64,000 nucleotides of DNA, taken from assembly GCF_025602895.1 (NCBI RefSeq), contig NW_026516351.1:32616-96615 (forward strand), given 5' to 3'. The notes under the pieces were generated by a model, which had not been told where the DNA came from, made no database searches, and saw nothing but the letters and a program-made list of their open reading frames with translations. Shown piece after piece: positions 1 through 13,760 of the stretch (its first letter is position 1; each line of letters starts with the position of its first letter). The position numbers and the translations under genes are program-made. The DNA is from Polychytrium aggregatum (Eukaryota; Chytridiomycota; Chytridiomycetes; Polychytriales).

Positions 1-785
1 GTGCTGTCTCTGTATCGATCCAGCATTGTCTCGCCACGGCCCTGGATCGGGTCGGCCTCCAGGTGTGGGTCGGCGCCCTGGTTCTGGCAGACTATATCCT
101 GGCCAACGCCTCCCTATTCCACAACCAGACGGTGCTGGAACTCGGGGCAGGGACAGGCCTCGTCTCGATCGTTTCCGCCGTCGTTGGAGCCAAAGAAGTG
201 TTCTCAACCGACCTAGGCGAGCATGGCATTCTCGATCTGATTGCTCTGAATGCCGAGGCCAACAGCGTCGGCGACGGGGTCTCGGTTCGTGAGCTGGATT
301 TTACCGACGACGATGCGCTTCTCTGGTACCCTCGCAAGTCGCCGCTCGTCTCAGCATCCGAAGATGAGACGGGAACATCCCGAGCCTCAGAAAGTTGTCG
401 GCGCTATGCGTGGACACACTCGGACGCCGACCGGTTCCGGCAAGAATGCTCGATTGTCCTAGCAGCCGATATCATCTACGACGATCATGTCACCTTTGCG
501 TTCGTCACCCGCATCCACGCTCTGTTGGCAGCTCCACCCAAAGGCTGCGAGCGGGTGCTGTTCTTGGCGCTGGAAAGACGCATCAACTTTACGGTTGAGA
601 TTGTTGCGCCGGCGTACGACTTTTTGTTTGAGACCCTGGAGGCATGGAACGCCGCCATGGAGGACGAGCTGGGGTGTACCATTGTCTGGACCCAGATCGA
701 CTTGGCCCTGGTGCCGCAGGCATTCGAATATTCCCGCACGCCGTATCTGGAGCTGTGGTGCATGAGACTCGAGTCCAGTCGCTGA
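1..785 (+). CDS. METTL22-like lysine methyltransferase (5' partial)
   Basis: The reading frame is open from base 3 to the TGA at 783-785, so the start lies off the left edge. It is a class I SAM-dependent methyltransferase of the METTL21/22 group. The fragment opens with a VGLQVWVGALVLADYIL block typical of METTL22 (family pattern: V-x-x-Q-V-W-x-G-A-L-L-L-A-D-Y). Motif I follows as VLELGAGTGLVSI, then an acidic STDLG block. The post-I/motif II region is VLAADIIYDD. About 255 residues are visible and no intron is needed. Human METTL22 is known to methylate the nucleic-acid-binding protein KIN17; that target is family knowledge and not shown here. A related METTL21/EEF-KMT member is the alternative, but the GLQVW block favours METTL22. 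Confidence 0.8.
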   Translation, partial: AVSVSIQHCLATALDRVGLQVWVGALVLADYILANASLFHNQTVLELGAGTGLVSIVSAVVGAKEVFSTDLGEHGILDLIALNAEANSVGDGVSVRELDFTDDDALLWYPRKSPLVSASEDETGTSRASESCRRYAWTHSDADRFRQECSIVLAADIIYDDHVTFAFVTRIHALLAAPPKGCERVLFLALERRINFTVEIVAPAYDFLFETLEAWNAAMEDELGCTIVWTQIDLALVPQAFEYSRTPYLELWCMRLESSR

Positions 786-2289
786 TGCAGCGTCCTAAAA
801 CAAAACGGAACACTGTTCTGTGCCATCGTTGTCATTGTCTGGGTCCTGAATACACACCATCCGTCGCCACCATGATCAAGCAGTGTGTCCAACGAGACCG
901 GATGCAGAGTCATTCGCTCGGCCCAACAACCTTGATGCCGAGAGCACATGGAGCTGTCCAGAGTTCGAGTGCATGCACACACCAGTATCGCAGTCAATGT
1001 CAGTCGATCGTCGCCACAGGAGATCAACCTGTATATTCGAGATGATGCTCCTGAACTCAGCCAAATCACTGAAATGGCAACAAAGACCGGAGTGCAAACC
1101 CATCGGCTGTTCGCCGGGGCCTACGGATCAGCAGGCTTGGGTCGCTGAGGCCAGAGAAATGGGATGCACAGTCTCGCCTTCATTTCAAACAAGCCTCGCC
1201 AGGGCCGCCGGCATGTTGATCGACCTTCTGCCCATCAAGGCCATCCCAATGTACTCGTCGCGGATGGCCGTCCCGCAACCTGTAGCCAGTTCTGGAATCC
1301 TTCGCTTGTGCCGCACCCACATCCATGGCCAATTGCATCCATGGCCGATCGCATCCGACCGTTGATGCCGTCCTTGGATGGACAGTCCTTGGGTCGTGTG
1401 CCCAACCGTTTCCCACGAACAGATTCCCGCCTCTGGTCGACCTCCTCTCGCCCCCCCCCGGCTCAGAATTGGCGGGATTCTCCAGCGCCCTCACAGACAC
1501 AGCGTTTCGCTTTCGATGCGAGCAGCTCCTGCACGTGATGCCTGCAAGCAGGGCCCGCTGCAGCAGAAACCGACGTGGGCGGCTGCAGGGCGGCTGGTTT
1601 CTCGGTAGACGCTTACCAGAATCGCCCACGAGCCGCTCACGCCGACTCCCCCCCCCCAAGACCTGGCCCAAGGTACCGACACCTGCATAGCACCCTCTCT
1701 CTCTCTGGCGTGCCTAGACTTTCGAGGGTTTTCCTTTTGATCCGAGCGGAGGGGGCGGCAAGGCCGGAATTGTCCTGATCTGCGTCGTGGTTGGCTGGCT
1801 GGCTGGTTGGTTGGTTGGTTGGGGGTGGGTCGTCTCGTCTTCCTACCTTTCTCCCACGCGTCGAACAGACATGATTCCAGGCGCTTTCCGGACGCTTTCC
1901 GGGCTGGCAATCGAGAAGAGTCGCCAGCTCATCCCGAATGATCGCTCATGCCAGCAGTCGTTTCGCCACGACAAATCTCTGTCCTTTGATTCTGAAGAGC
2001 TTCGCTATCCGAAGGGCCACAAAAACACGTCTCGGCTGATCCAGTGCTCCGAGCGGACGTGCAAGAGATTACAGGAAAAATGAACGTTGAAGTTGGTGCC
2101 TCCGAGGACGGTGGTGGGTTCTGCAGTCCAGGTGGCATGTAAACTCACGCTTGCACGGATGCGATGCGATGCGATTGCACACCTGCATGCGCGATACATC
2201 CTCCCGAGCACGGCGATCTCTGGGGCCCTCAATGCCCTTGCGCTGACGACGGCCGGGTTTTGCTTCGACCATGCTCACCGACACCGTCC
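786..2289. other. Intergenic region, 1.5 kb
   Basis: I find no supported gene here. It holds one copy of a dispersed repeat (about 851-1045, see findings), a GGCT/GGTT simple repeat at 1789-1822, and presumably the IQGAP promoter and perhaps a short 5' coding exon of that gene. Open frames here show no family similarity and no coherent splice structure. Confidence 0.5.
1789..1822. repeat. GGCT/GGTT tetranucleotide repeat
   Basis: Three GGCT units followed by GGTT units form an imperfect tetranucleotide microsatellite in the intergenic region upstream of the IQGAP gene. Confidence 0.8.
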
Positions 2290-5200
2290 ATGCTGGCTTC
2301 ACCTCCTGCAGTTACCCACAGGGATGGCCGCCTCAAGCTTCAGAAGAAGCAGGGCGTCGCGGACGGCAAGGATGAATCCTGGATGGACCGCGAGCGACAA
2401 AATCTGCAAGCCTACGAATACCTCTGCCACGTCGGCGAGGCCAAAGAGTAAATGCCGTGACCGGCGCTTCCCCCCCCCCTTGTAAAGCCCCAAGCATATG
2501 TGACTATCGTTTGTGTGCTGATGGCTCCTTTCTCCTCCTATGCTCTCATTCCTCGCTTCTTGCGGGGATGCAATCTCGACACGGGAATGCGCAGATGGAT
2601 CGAGGCTTGCGTCAAGGACAAGCTCGGCGATATCGGCCAACTCGACGAGGAGCTGCGAAACGGCATCGCGCTTGCTCGTCTGGCAAAGTTCTTTTGCCCG
2701 AGCGTCGTGAAGAAGATCTTTGAGGTGCGGAGGGCGTCGTGGGCCATTCCCCAGGCAACGCGGCAATTGTCCGTCCAACAGAGCGTTGTAGAGCGTGGGA
2801 GGGAACCCCGCCTGGCGGAGATATTGAATCGGCATTGGTACCTACAGGATCGCACCAAGCTTCAGTATCGACACTCGGATAACATCAACTATCTCTTTGA
2901 CGCCATGCGGAAAGTTGGCCTTCCCGAGGTCTGGATATGCGCGATGCACGAGTCATGGATGTGGCTTACTTTGAAGCCCATGGGAGAGTCTCGCTGTTGG
3001 CTTGCGAATGATAGAGTAACCTCGGGTCGTATGCGCCATGCCTTCGTCGCTACGGCAGCGCTGCGTCCCATGGGATTACTGACGCGGGGCTGTGGATGGG
3101 TCGTAGGTCTTTATATTCGAGACCACGGATCTGTACGACAAGAAGAACATCCCCAAGGTGATTTACTGCATCCATGCGCTCAGGTAAGGCCGGCGATCCT
3201 TTGCATCGCGTTAGTGGGCGAGTCAAGCAAGGAACGCTCGCAGTGACCGGCCGACTCTCCAAAACAGTCACTATCTGGCCAAGAAGGGACTGGCACCCAA
3301 AATCAAGGATCTCCTCGGCAAGCTGACCTTCACAGGTGCAGTAGACCATCGTCTCGGTGCCATTGGATCACTCGATGGCGGATGATCAATCCCCCAACTC
3401 ACCCTAACAATGCTTTGTAGAGGAGGAACTCGATGCCACGCAGCAGTCGCTCGAGCAGTCGGGCGTCAACATGCCTCAGTTTGGCAATATTGGACAGGCC
3501 CTCGCCGACGAGCTCAAGCACGTCGAGCCCACCGAAGAAGAGAGTAAGGCTGTCGCCGGCTCTGTCATAGCGACATGGTCCATTTTGCCAGCAGAATTGC
3601 GCAGGGCTCGTCCTCGACATTTTTTCCTGCACAGCTTGCTTCATGAACTTTGACTCACCCAGGATGCTCCCGTGATGGGTCCGTTCGATGCCTCTATCGG
3701 CCATCTCTTCATTAGAGCGCTTCCAGTTCTTCAGCGAAAATGAAGCCGCTGTGATCAAATGCCAGGCGGCTGTTCGCGGATTCCTCGCACGCCAGCGCGC
3801 CAAACGCATGAAGGAGGCCGAGCGCAAGCGCCTTGCGAATATCGTGTCCTGCCAGGCCCAGGCTCGCATGCACCTGGAACGCAAGCGCTACCAGAAGCGA
3901 CTTCAGTACTTCAAAGACAATGAAAAGAGCATTGTCAAGATCCAGAGCTTGCTGCGAATGAGGATGGGTCGCATCGAGCACAATCGCCACAAGGCCCGCC
4001 TGGAAGGCATCACGCCGATCATTGTGAAGGTAGGAGCGACGGACGTCTGGGACTGAGAGTACGCTGCGTCTGCACTAGTCGAGAACGGCGAACGGGCTCT
4101 GGGCTGTCTTATCTGAAAGCATCATATTTGGGGGGGGGGAACCTCGTGCCTGTCTGCAGCTGCAAGCCATTATCCGTGGAAGAAAGGACCGCGAGGAGTT
4201 CTTGAAGCGACAACAGTTCTACAAGAGCCATCTGAATGAGATTGTCAAGATGCAGGCCTTGTGGCGCTCCAAGCACGTCCAGAAGGCCTACAAGTCACTA
4301 GGTTGGATGCTGGCGGAGCGAGCCAGGCTAAGGGTGCCGAGCAGCGGAGGCAATTGGGGGCAATGATCTAGAAGTGCAGCACCGGGCACTCACCGCGAAT
4401 CGCCATATTTGACCACAGCCTCGCTCAACAATCCGAACCTCAAGGTTGTCCAAGAGTTCTTACATCTTCTGGAAGACACCGAAAATGAGTTTGAGGAGGA
4501 GATGGGTAGGTCAAAACTGATGGGCTTCTTGCCTGCACTAAAACTAACTGGAAAGCATGAAGATCCGGTCCGTGCCTGTCGGCCGAACTCGAGCACCAGA
4601 GTCGATGTACTGCCCTTTCCTCCAGTGCCAGCAATCAAGCCAAACTGGCGTGCCGACTCATGACACATTCCTGCTGCTGCCCAGATATCGAGGGTCTCCG
4701 GCAGCTGGTCATCAAAAAGATCCGAGAGACCTTGCAGATGGAGCAGGAGGTCAACGAGCTGGACATCAAGATCGCGCTGCTGGTCAAGAACCGAATCTCG
4801 CTCGAGGAAGTCGCGCATCTCACCTCCAAGAAAATGAAGGCCAAGTCTCTCAACGATCTGGCGATGGAGGCAACCCCGACGTTCTCGTTCAAGAAAATGG
4901 ACAAGGAAACGCGCAAGCGGCTCGAAAACTATGGCCATCTCTTCCACCTGCTGCAGACCCAGCCCCACTACCTGTCTTCCACCATGTTCCTGATGAACAA
5001 GAAGAGCGGCGGGTCGGTGACCAAGTTCCTGGAACAGGTGACGCTGTCCCTCTACGGATACGCACAGAACCCGCGCGAGGAGTACCTGCTCCTCAATCTG
5101 ATCAAGGTACGCTGACCGACTGTGCGTGGATGCTGTGGCCAGAGAGACAAACGTGGACCGTGTCTACAGAGAGCAACAGGCATGCAAACGAGTAGTTCCG

Positions 5201-8200
5201 CAGGATAATCGGCGCGGATCTAAACGTGGAGTCCATTCCGGCTTTTCTCTGCTGCTGACGACGCGCTGTTGCTGACGACGGACATGTTCTGGTCGCCTTC
5301 ATCCAGAACTCGATCAAAATCGAAGTCGAGGAGATCACAGAGATTGGCGAGTTTTGGCGCTCCAATCCTCTGTTCATCAAGCTGGTGATGAACTACATCC
5401 GGTAATCACATGCTCTCCCACCCCGGTGCTGATGCGGGTCGACTGCTTTCCACCCGAGATCATCCACGTCTGCCACGAATGCACGTGCATGCTCAATTGT
5501 GACCGTGAGCCAGGGAATGTGCCATCACTTACAATCTCGACTGTATGTGCGCACGGATGTGTCCAGAGGTGCCAAGGAGAGACAGTTTTTGAGAGAGCTC
5601 CTCCAGCCTCTCGTCAACCTCGTCATCAAGGACAACAACCTCGATCTCGAGCTTGACCCCATCACGGTATGGCACTGTCACGCGTCTGCTGCCTGCTTCA
5701 CAATTGGAATCACGATCGATTGTTGCAAGGGGCTGGGTGGGAGAGCGGAGCGGAGTGGTTGAATCAGTAGCTGATGGCTTGTTCGATGGGGTGCACTGAT
5801 TCGCTGCCGGGTCCCAGATCTACAAGTTCTTGATTCGTGAGGAGGAAGTCATTTCCGGGGAGAAGAGCAAGCGCCCATACGACGTAACTGTCCAGCAAGC
5901 GGCCGCAGATCCTGAGGTCAAGAACCTCCGCGAGACTCGTACGTAACTCTATATGGAAGCGCGGGCTACATGACTAGCATCTCTGTCTATGCATTCCGAC
6001 TGTGACCGTTGCTGCGGCCGCACCGGTGATGGTGATATCGGTGGTGGTGGTGGGGGGGGAGAGGCTACCGAGTGCGCCATTGTCCACATGACTGACCTTT
6101 CTGATCTCACAGGAACGGCAAAACTTCAGGAGATCACCTCCAAGTTCCTCGAAGCCATCTTCTCGTCCATCAAGGCCATGCCATACGGCATCCGGAACAT
6201 TGCCTCCCAGATGAAGGAGGCCATGCGATCAAAGTTCCCGAACCAGGAAGAGGAGATCAACCGCATTGTCGGAAACCTGGTCTACTATCGCTACATGAAT
6301 CCCGTCATTGTGTGAGTGGCAGCAATCGGCGTCGAGCGGTGGTATCGAGCGGTGGTATCGAGCGGTGGTATCGAGCGGTGGTATCTATGACTTGGCGGAT
6401 GACAGGCCGCACTGTCTTTCCATCTCGGAGCCTTGGCTGACTGTGGTTTCGGTGTCCTCGGTATCGTATCTGAATCTGCGGTGGTTCTCCAGAGCACCCG
6501 AGGCGTTCGATGTGATCGAGTCCGCGATCACGCCCATCCAGCGAAAGAATCTCGCCGAGGTCGCCAAGACGCTGCACCAGATTGCAGTGGCAAAGCCGGC
6601 CGAGTTGGACGAGTCGAGCGGGCTCAAGATCTACATCTGCAACTCTGGAAAGCGGTTCTCGCAGTTTGTTCGAGATGGTATGGCGATGGCGCAGTCGGGT
6701 ACTTGATCAATCAATCAATCAGTCGATGGAAGCGTTTCCTTGCCTTATCACCGTGAATTGCGCCCCACTAACTTGTCCCATCACCAGTGGCCAATGTGCA
6801 GTCGGCCGAGGAGTACTTCAGCATCGATGAGTACATGGACATCAATGCGGCCCAGAAGCCGACGATCTACATCTCCCCGAACGAGATTCTGCAGATCCAT
6901 CGAGCCATCTACGACAATCTCGACGATATCGTAAGTTTGGAGATGGTCGTTCCCGCTTTCCACATACTTGCGGTGCAGCGCCCACCTGCGTTTCTGACCT
7001 GCAGCGACTCAATATTGGGTCTGAGATATTGCAAAGAGCCGCAACGAACTTGTCGCGCATTATGCGACGGGCTCGGATACTGCCTCTGGTGGCTCCATCC
7101 ATGAATTGTTCTCATGATTAATATTGATTTCTCAGGCTCCCGAGAAAAGCGACCCCATCCGCCAGATCCTGGGCGATCTCGGCACGCCTCCGCCTGTTCC
7201 CGAGGGCAAGGAGGTTCCCGGAAACGAGCTGGCGCTTGTGCTCGTCAACCGGTTTGCCAAGCTTGAATGTGTGTATCTCGCTGAAGGGTCAGGAATGGCG
7301 ATGGTCGACCGTGACTGAGCGGCTAGTCTTGGGGGGTGGGGTGCATATTGCGGCTGCCTATGATTCTGGGTGCGTTCATATCTGACCTGGCAGGATTAAC
7401 CTCTGTCATTCCCTTCCACTCTCTGCCTGCTGCAGCGACCGAGAATGTCAAACTCAAGCACTTGCTCTCAGAGACCAAGCGTATGGTTCTCACAATTCTC
7501 CGCGTTCAGAGTGGCAAGAACATCCTCGACATTCTCGAAGCCGCCGTGACCGAGAAGGAAGAGCAGCAGTTTGCCGAGGTCGTGAGGATGGATATAGCCA
7601 AGGCCAGCAAGATCGAGTCCAAGGCTGTCGGCTCGGCCGGCGAGATCTACGGATCCAGAGATACTCTGGCGACCAAGGACACCAAAGAAACCCTGTCGCC
7701 GTCCCGAGATGCCCTCTCCCCTGGTAGCATCACGGTCTTTGGGCCGATCAGTCCGGCGCTGTACAAGGGCCCCGATGGCAACCCGTAAGTAGGGCGGCGG
7801 AATATGCATAGCGGCTCCAGGCGATGGCCTTTGAGTGAACTTGTGCGAACAGGGAGGGAACACGTTGACAGGGACTGGATGTGCTTGCCAAACTGCTGCT
7901 GATGCCTCCTTTGCCTCTCACGACTGGTGGTCCGTGTCTTGGTCATCTGCAGCATGACATTCTCTCAGCTCAAGCGAAAGGCCCTCGAGAACATGGCCAA
8001 GCTCGAGGCCGAGCAGAAGGTCACCAAGGAAAACGGGTATCAGGACATGTTGAATCTGATTGCCAAGGTTAAAACTGGTTGTCTGGTTGTCTGGTTGTCT
8101 GGTTGTCTGGGATACTCTGGAGGATCTTGCTCATGTCCGCACCTGTGGCATCGGGCCTGCTGGCGGTTTCGCTCACATAGCTGCTGATATTTGGGCTCGT

Positions 8201-9212
8201 CTGTTTGCCGATGCCCGTGTATGTGCAATCAGGACATGATCAACAAGCACAAGATGAGGATCCAAAGGAAGCGCGAGCTCCAGTCCCTGAATCGAACCCT
8301 CTCCAACCTCGAGCAAAAGGCCGTGTATCTCGAGGAGCAGAAGAAGACTTACTGCGACTATGTAGAGTCGTGCATGGGCAACCTGGGCAGCAAGAAGGGG
8401 TAAGGCTGCAGGATCGGGCAACTGTGGGATGGCCCTGTGTCCAAGCCGGCATTCCTGATAACCAATCCCCTCCTCCCCTGTGTCGCCAGTGGCAAGAAAA
8501 AGGCACCGCTGTTCCTTTCCAAGCAATACTACCATCTGCGCGAGCTCCAAAAGAACGGCGGAAGCGTTCCTCAGTTTGGATCGTACAAGTACACAGCGGC
8601 CCATCTGTACAAGAAGGGCGTGCTCATTGGCATCGACGGCCACTCGCCTAAGCAGTAAGTGGATTCATTGTGGTCCTCAGGAAAGCCAGACTGCGGGACA
8701 GGCGGCGCCGAGAAGTCCACGGAGAGTGCTGCATGACGATAACAGACACGTCACGAGCAGAGAGAATCGGCTGGCGAACATGTCGGTTGCTGGACCGCGG
8801 GCTGTTGCGCATCTGACCCAAGCGGCTGATCGGTACCACTGGCACTGCAGATACGGCGCCATTACGCTCACGATCTCGTCGAACGAGTCTGGTGTATTCA
8901 GCATCGAGGCCTCGTTCATGGGCGTCAAGTTCCCCGAGAAAATGGAGCTGCGTCTGGAGGAGCTATTGCAGTACCAGTACAACAGCGTCCACACCATTAC
9001 GCTGTTCGACATTGCCAAGGTCAACGTGAATCTGCTTCTGTTCTTGCTCAACAAAAAGTAGGTATCCCCAGCCTTCGACCGAGCGCAGTGTTACGGAGGC
9101 AGAGGAAGTCGTCTCGCAGAGGCGCCGCTGCATCAGCCTGAACATGGCCACTTGATGGAAATGGCAACTGACGCTCTGTCGCCGTGCTTGGCTGCCCAGG
9201 TTCTTTGTGTAG
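2290..9212 (+). CDS. IQGAP / Rng2-type RasGAP-related scaffold protein
   Basis: Multi-exon gene for an IQGAP-family actomyosin-ring and polarity scaffold. In order it encodes a calponin-homology domain (NLQAYEYLCHVGEAKE joined over intron 2448-2594 to WIEACVKDKLG, then KKNIPKVIYCIHAL), IQ motifs (VIKCQAAVRGFLARQRAKR and repeats, 3716-4301), a RasGAP-related domain (DIKIALLVKNRISLEEV; GNLVYYRYMNPVIV at about 6270-6311) and the RasGAP C-terminal domain ending VNLLLFLLNKKFFV. Exons I can place by phase: 2290-2447, 2595-2724, 2848-2928, 3107-3183, 3268-3335, 3421-3543, 3716-4029, 4160-4301, 4419-4505, 4685-5106, one ending 5401, 5567-5666, 5818-5938, 6113-6311, 6494-6677, 6788-6930, 7136-7268, 7436-7784, 7953-8067, 8233-8399, 8490-8654, 8851-9057, 9200-9212. 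The last 13-nt exon replaces an apparent in-frame stop at the donor of intron 9058-9199. The start is uncertain: ATG 2290 and ATG 2383 are both in frame and an upstream exon is possible. The acceptor before the exon ending at 5401 is unresolved. Confidence 0.9.
6332..6383. repeat. 13-bp minisatellite in an IQGAP intron
   Basis: Four tandem copies of the 13-mer TCGAGCGGTGGTA lie inside the intron 6312-6493 of the IQGAP gene, just after the donor site. Confidence 0.9.
8075..8106. repeat. 8-bp tandem repeat in an IQGAP intron
   Basis: Four copies of CTGGTTGT sit a few bases inside the donor of the intron beginning at 8068. Confidence 0.9.
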
Positions 9213-11097
9213 AGAGGCCCTCAAGGGCAAGCTGCCAACGGATCCGCAACATGGAGAAACCCAGGGAATGCGGCAGCCGTTGCCGGCGCAGCGGAATGCA
9301 CCTGATCCGGACACATGGGCCCAGGGACACTTCATCTGGATCGATGCTCTTGGTTCTCCTCCTTTCTTTCCTCTTCCAACTCTTGCCTCTCTCGAATCGA
9401 AAACGATATTCTTTGCATGCACGCTCCCGAATTGGTCGGCAACTGAGTTTGGTGGTGTGGGCCGTCGCCGATGCCGCAGCATCAACTGTGGTCGACGAAC
9501 GGGAGAGACGAACGGGCGGGGCCGCAATCCAGAGGGTATGCCGAAGGGGGGAGTCCAGCCAGTGGATCTATGCGGGATATTTCCGCCAACTGGAGGCAGG
9601 GGTGATGGCAGCATTTATGGGAGAGGATCAGGACAGAGGATCCCGTTGGGCGACAATGACGTCGATGTCCGTTGCGGCGACGACAAGCCGAGGCAAGGAC
9701 AGCGACATTCAACTGCACGATGGCGAGATTGGCAGACAGCGGGCCCGGCCGGGGACAGACGAGCGGGAGGCAAGCGGGATGCTGTCTGCGGGCAGGGCCG
9801 CGCCAGAGAAGCATGTCAGGAGGATTCCGGGCATGTCCTGCAAGTGTCTGCGACGACAAGGCCAGCCTCACCCCGGCGAGCCAGAGCCAGGGCCGCCCGG
9901 GACGGAAGGGCCACAGACGCACCCCGGCCCGGACTGGACGGGCAAGCGGATGGCCGGTGGAGCACATGAATGGACGCATGGGTGCTGGCGAACAAGACCG
10001 GCATCGACAATGTGGATCCAGGGAGCAACGGCGGGCGAGATGCGGGTCGCTGGCAGAGAGCGATCCTGCGAGTCTGTTGCGATCCGGTTACCGAGCCGCA
10101 GGAGTCATGGCGACGACCGACCGATCGATCGGTGGCGGACGACACAGCACAGGCAATCTGGATATCTGCATATCGAAGGCGGCGATTTGTCACGAACGCG
10201 ATTTCAAATCGATAGCAGACGCAGGATCGATGGGACGATGGAGCATCGAATGGATGGATTTGGGTGTGTGAAGGGCTGGACCGATGGACCGATACCAGGA
10301 TCGATCGACGTGCCGCTGTGGGGGCACCTCCGCAGCCCGGTGCTTGTTCCAACTTGTTTCAAATCCAAGCCAGATATGGGGTCACCAAGGGGCGGGCAGG
10401 GCCGATAGAGACAAAAAGGCAATATTGGCCGATGGGGCTGGACATGCAGCAATCCGTCTGGGTCGTTATCTCGAGCGAACAGGCTTGCACAGGGCCAAGC
10501 CACACGCGCTGGGATCAGGATGCAGGGCGATGGGGGTGAATCTGGAGGGCCGATCTGCTCCCGAACGGGCGCTGCGGTGGGTGTTGGGCATTGGCCGGCA
10601 CCGACCACCGCCATCGCCATCGCCATCACCGTCGACATCGATATCGACGCAGACGGTGGTCGTTGGTTGGGCTCGGTGAGGATTGCCAGGGAGTCCCCGC
10701 GTCGATGTGCTGGGATGACGGCGGCGTGAGCCATGGTGAGTGCGAGGGGCGAGAGCGGGGAGCGAGGGCCGGGCGAGGCCAGGCGAGAGCGCGGCGAGAG
10801 CGTGGCTGTCTGATTCGCCTCAGATAACGAACAGACGCGGCTGCTGTGCTGCGACAGTGCTGCGACAGTGCTGGGACTGTGATATGCTGCGTGTGCTGTG
10901 TGCTACGTTGCTACACACACTTGCACCCCACACACACAGCACACCCACCTGCTGCGCAGTGTCGCCGGCTGCGGATTGGCCCGCACACACACACACGCCC
11001 CCGGCTTGCTTGACAGCCCTCCCCCATGCGAGTCCCGCCCCATATCGCTCCGCCTCGCCTCGTCTCGCCTCGCCTCGCCCGCGACCCTCGTCGCCAG
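9213..11097. other. Intergenic region upstream of GAPDH, 1.9 kb
   Basis: No gene is supported. The long open frames across 9152-10408 are compositionally random, Gly/Arg/Pro-rich and lack family similarity. CA-rich tracts occur near 10908-11000 and CGCCT/CGTCT pentamers near 11048-11083, close to the GAPDH core promoter. The stretch presumably includes the IQGAP 3' UTR and GAPDH upstream control sequence. Confidence 0.5.
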
Positions 11098-11122
11098 ATT
11101 TTTGCGTTTTCGAGGATATAAG
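11098..11122 (+). promoter_or_regulatory. GAPDH core promoter: T-rich TTTTTGCG motif plus TATA box
   Basis: ATTTTTGCGTTTTCGAGG at 11098-11115 runs directly into GATATAAG at 11115-11122, about 90 nt before the GAPDH ATG. TATA-type promoters are usual for highly expressed glycolytic genes. The T-rich motif recurs upstream of QCR9 and NDUFA9. Its function is inferred. Confidence 0.6.
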
Positions 11123-11207
11123 CAGCCCTCTCCCCCCGGCCATCTTCCGTTCTCCATCCGCGGATCTTCTCCAGTCCTCTTATCGCTCTCGTTCGCATCT
11201 CATCACC

Positions 11208-13760
<2,553 letters not shown>

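Noticed and set aside
9058-9060. TAG after LLFLLNKK taken as the IQGAP stop
   Set aside because: It is the donor of an intron (GTAGGT); splicing to 9200 gives the conserved end NKKFFV followed by a stop.
9152-10408. 418-codon plus-strand open frame after IQGAP
   Set aside because: It overlaps the true IQGAP last exon in another frame; Arg/Gly-rich random composition, no conserved motif, no splice support.
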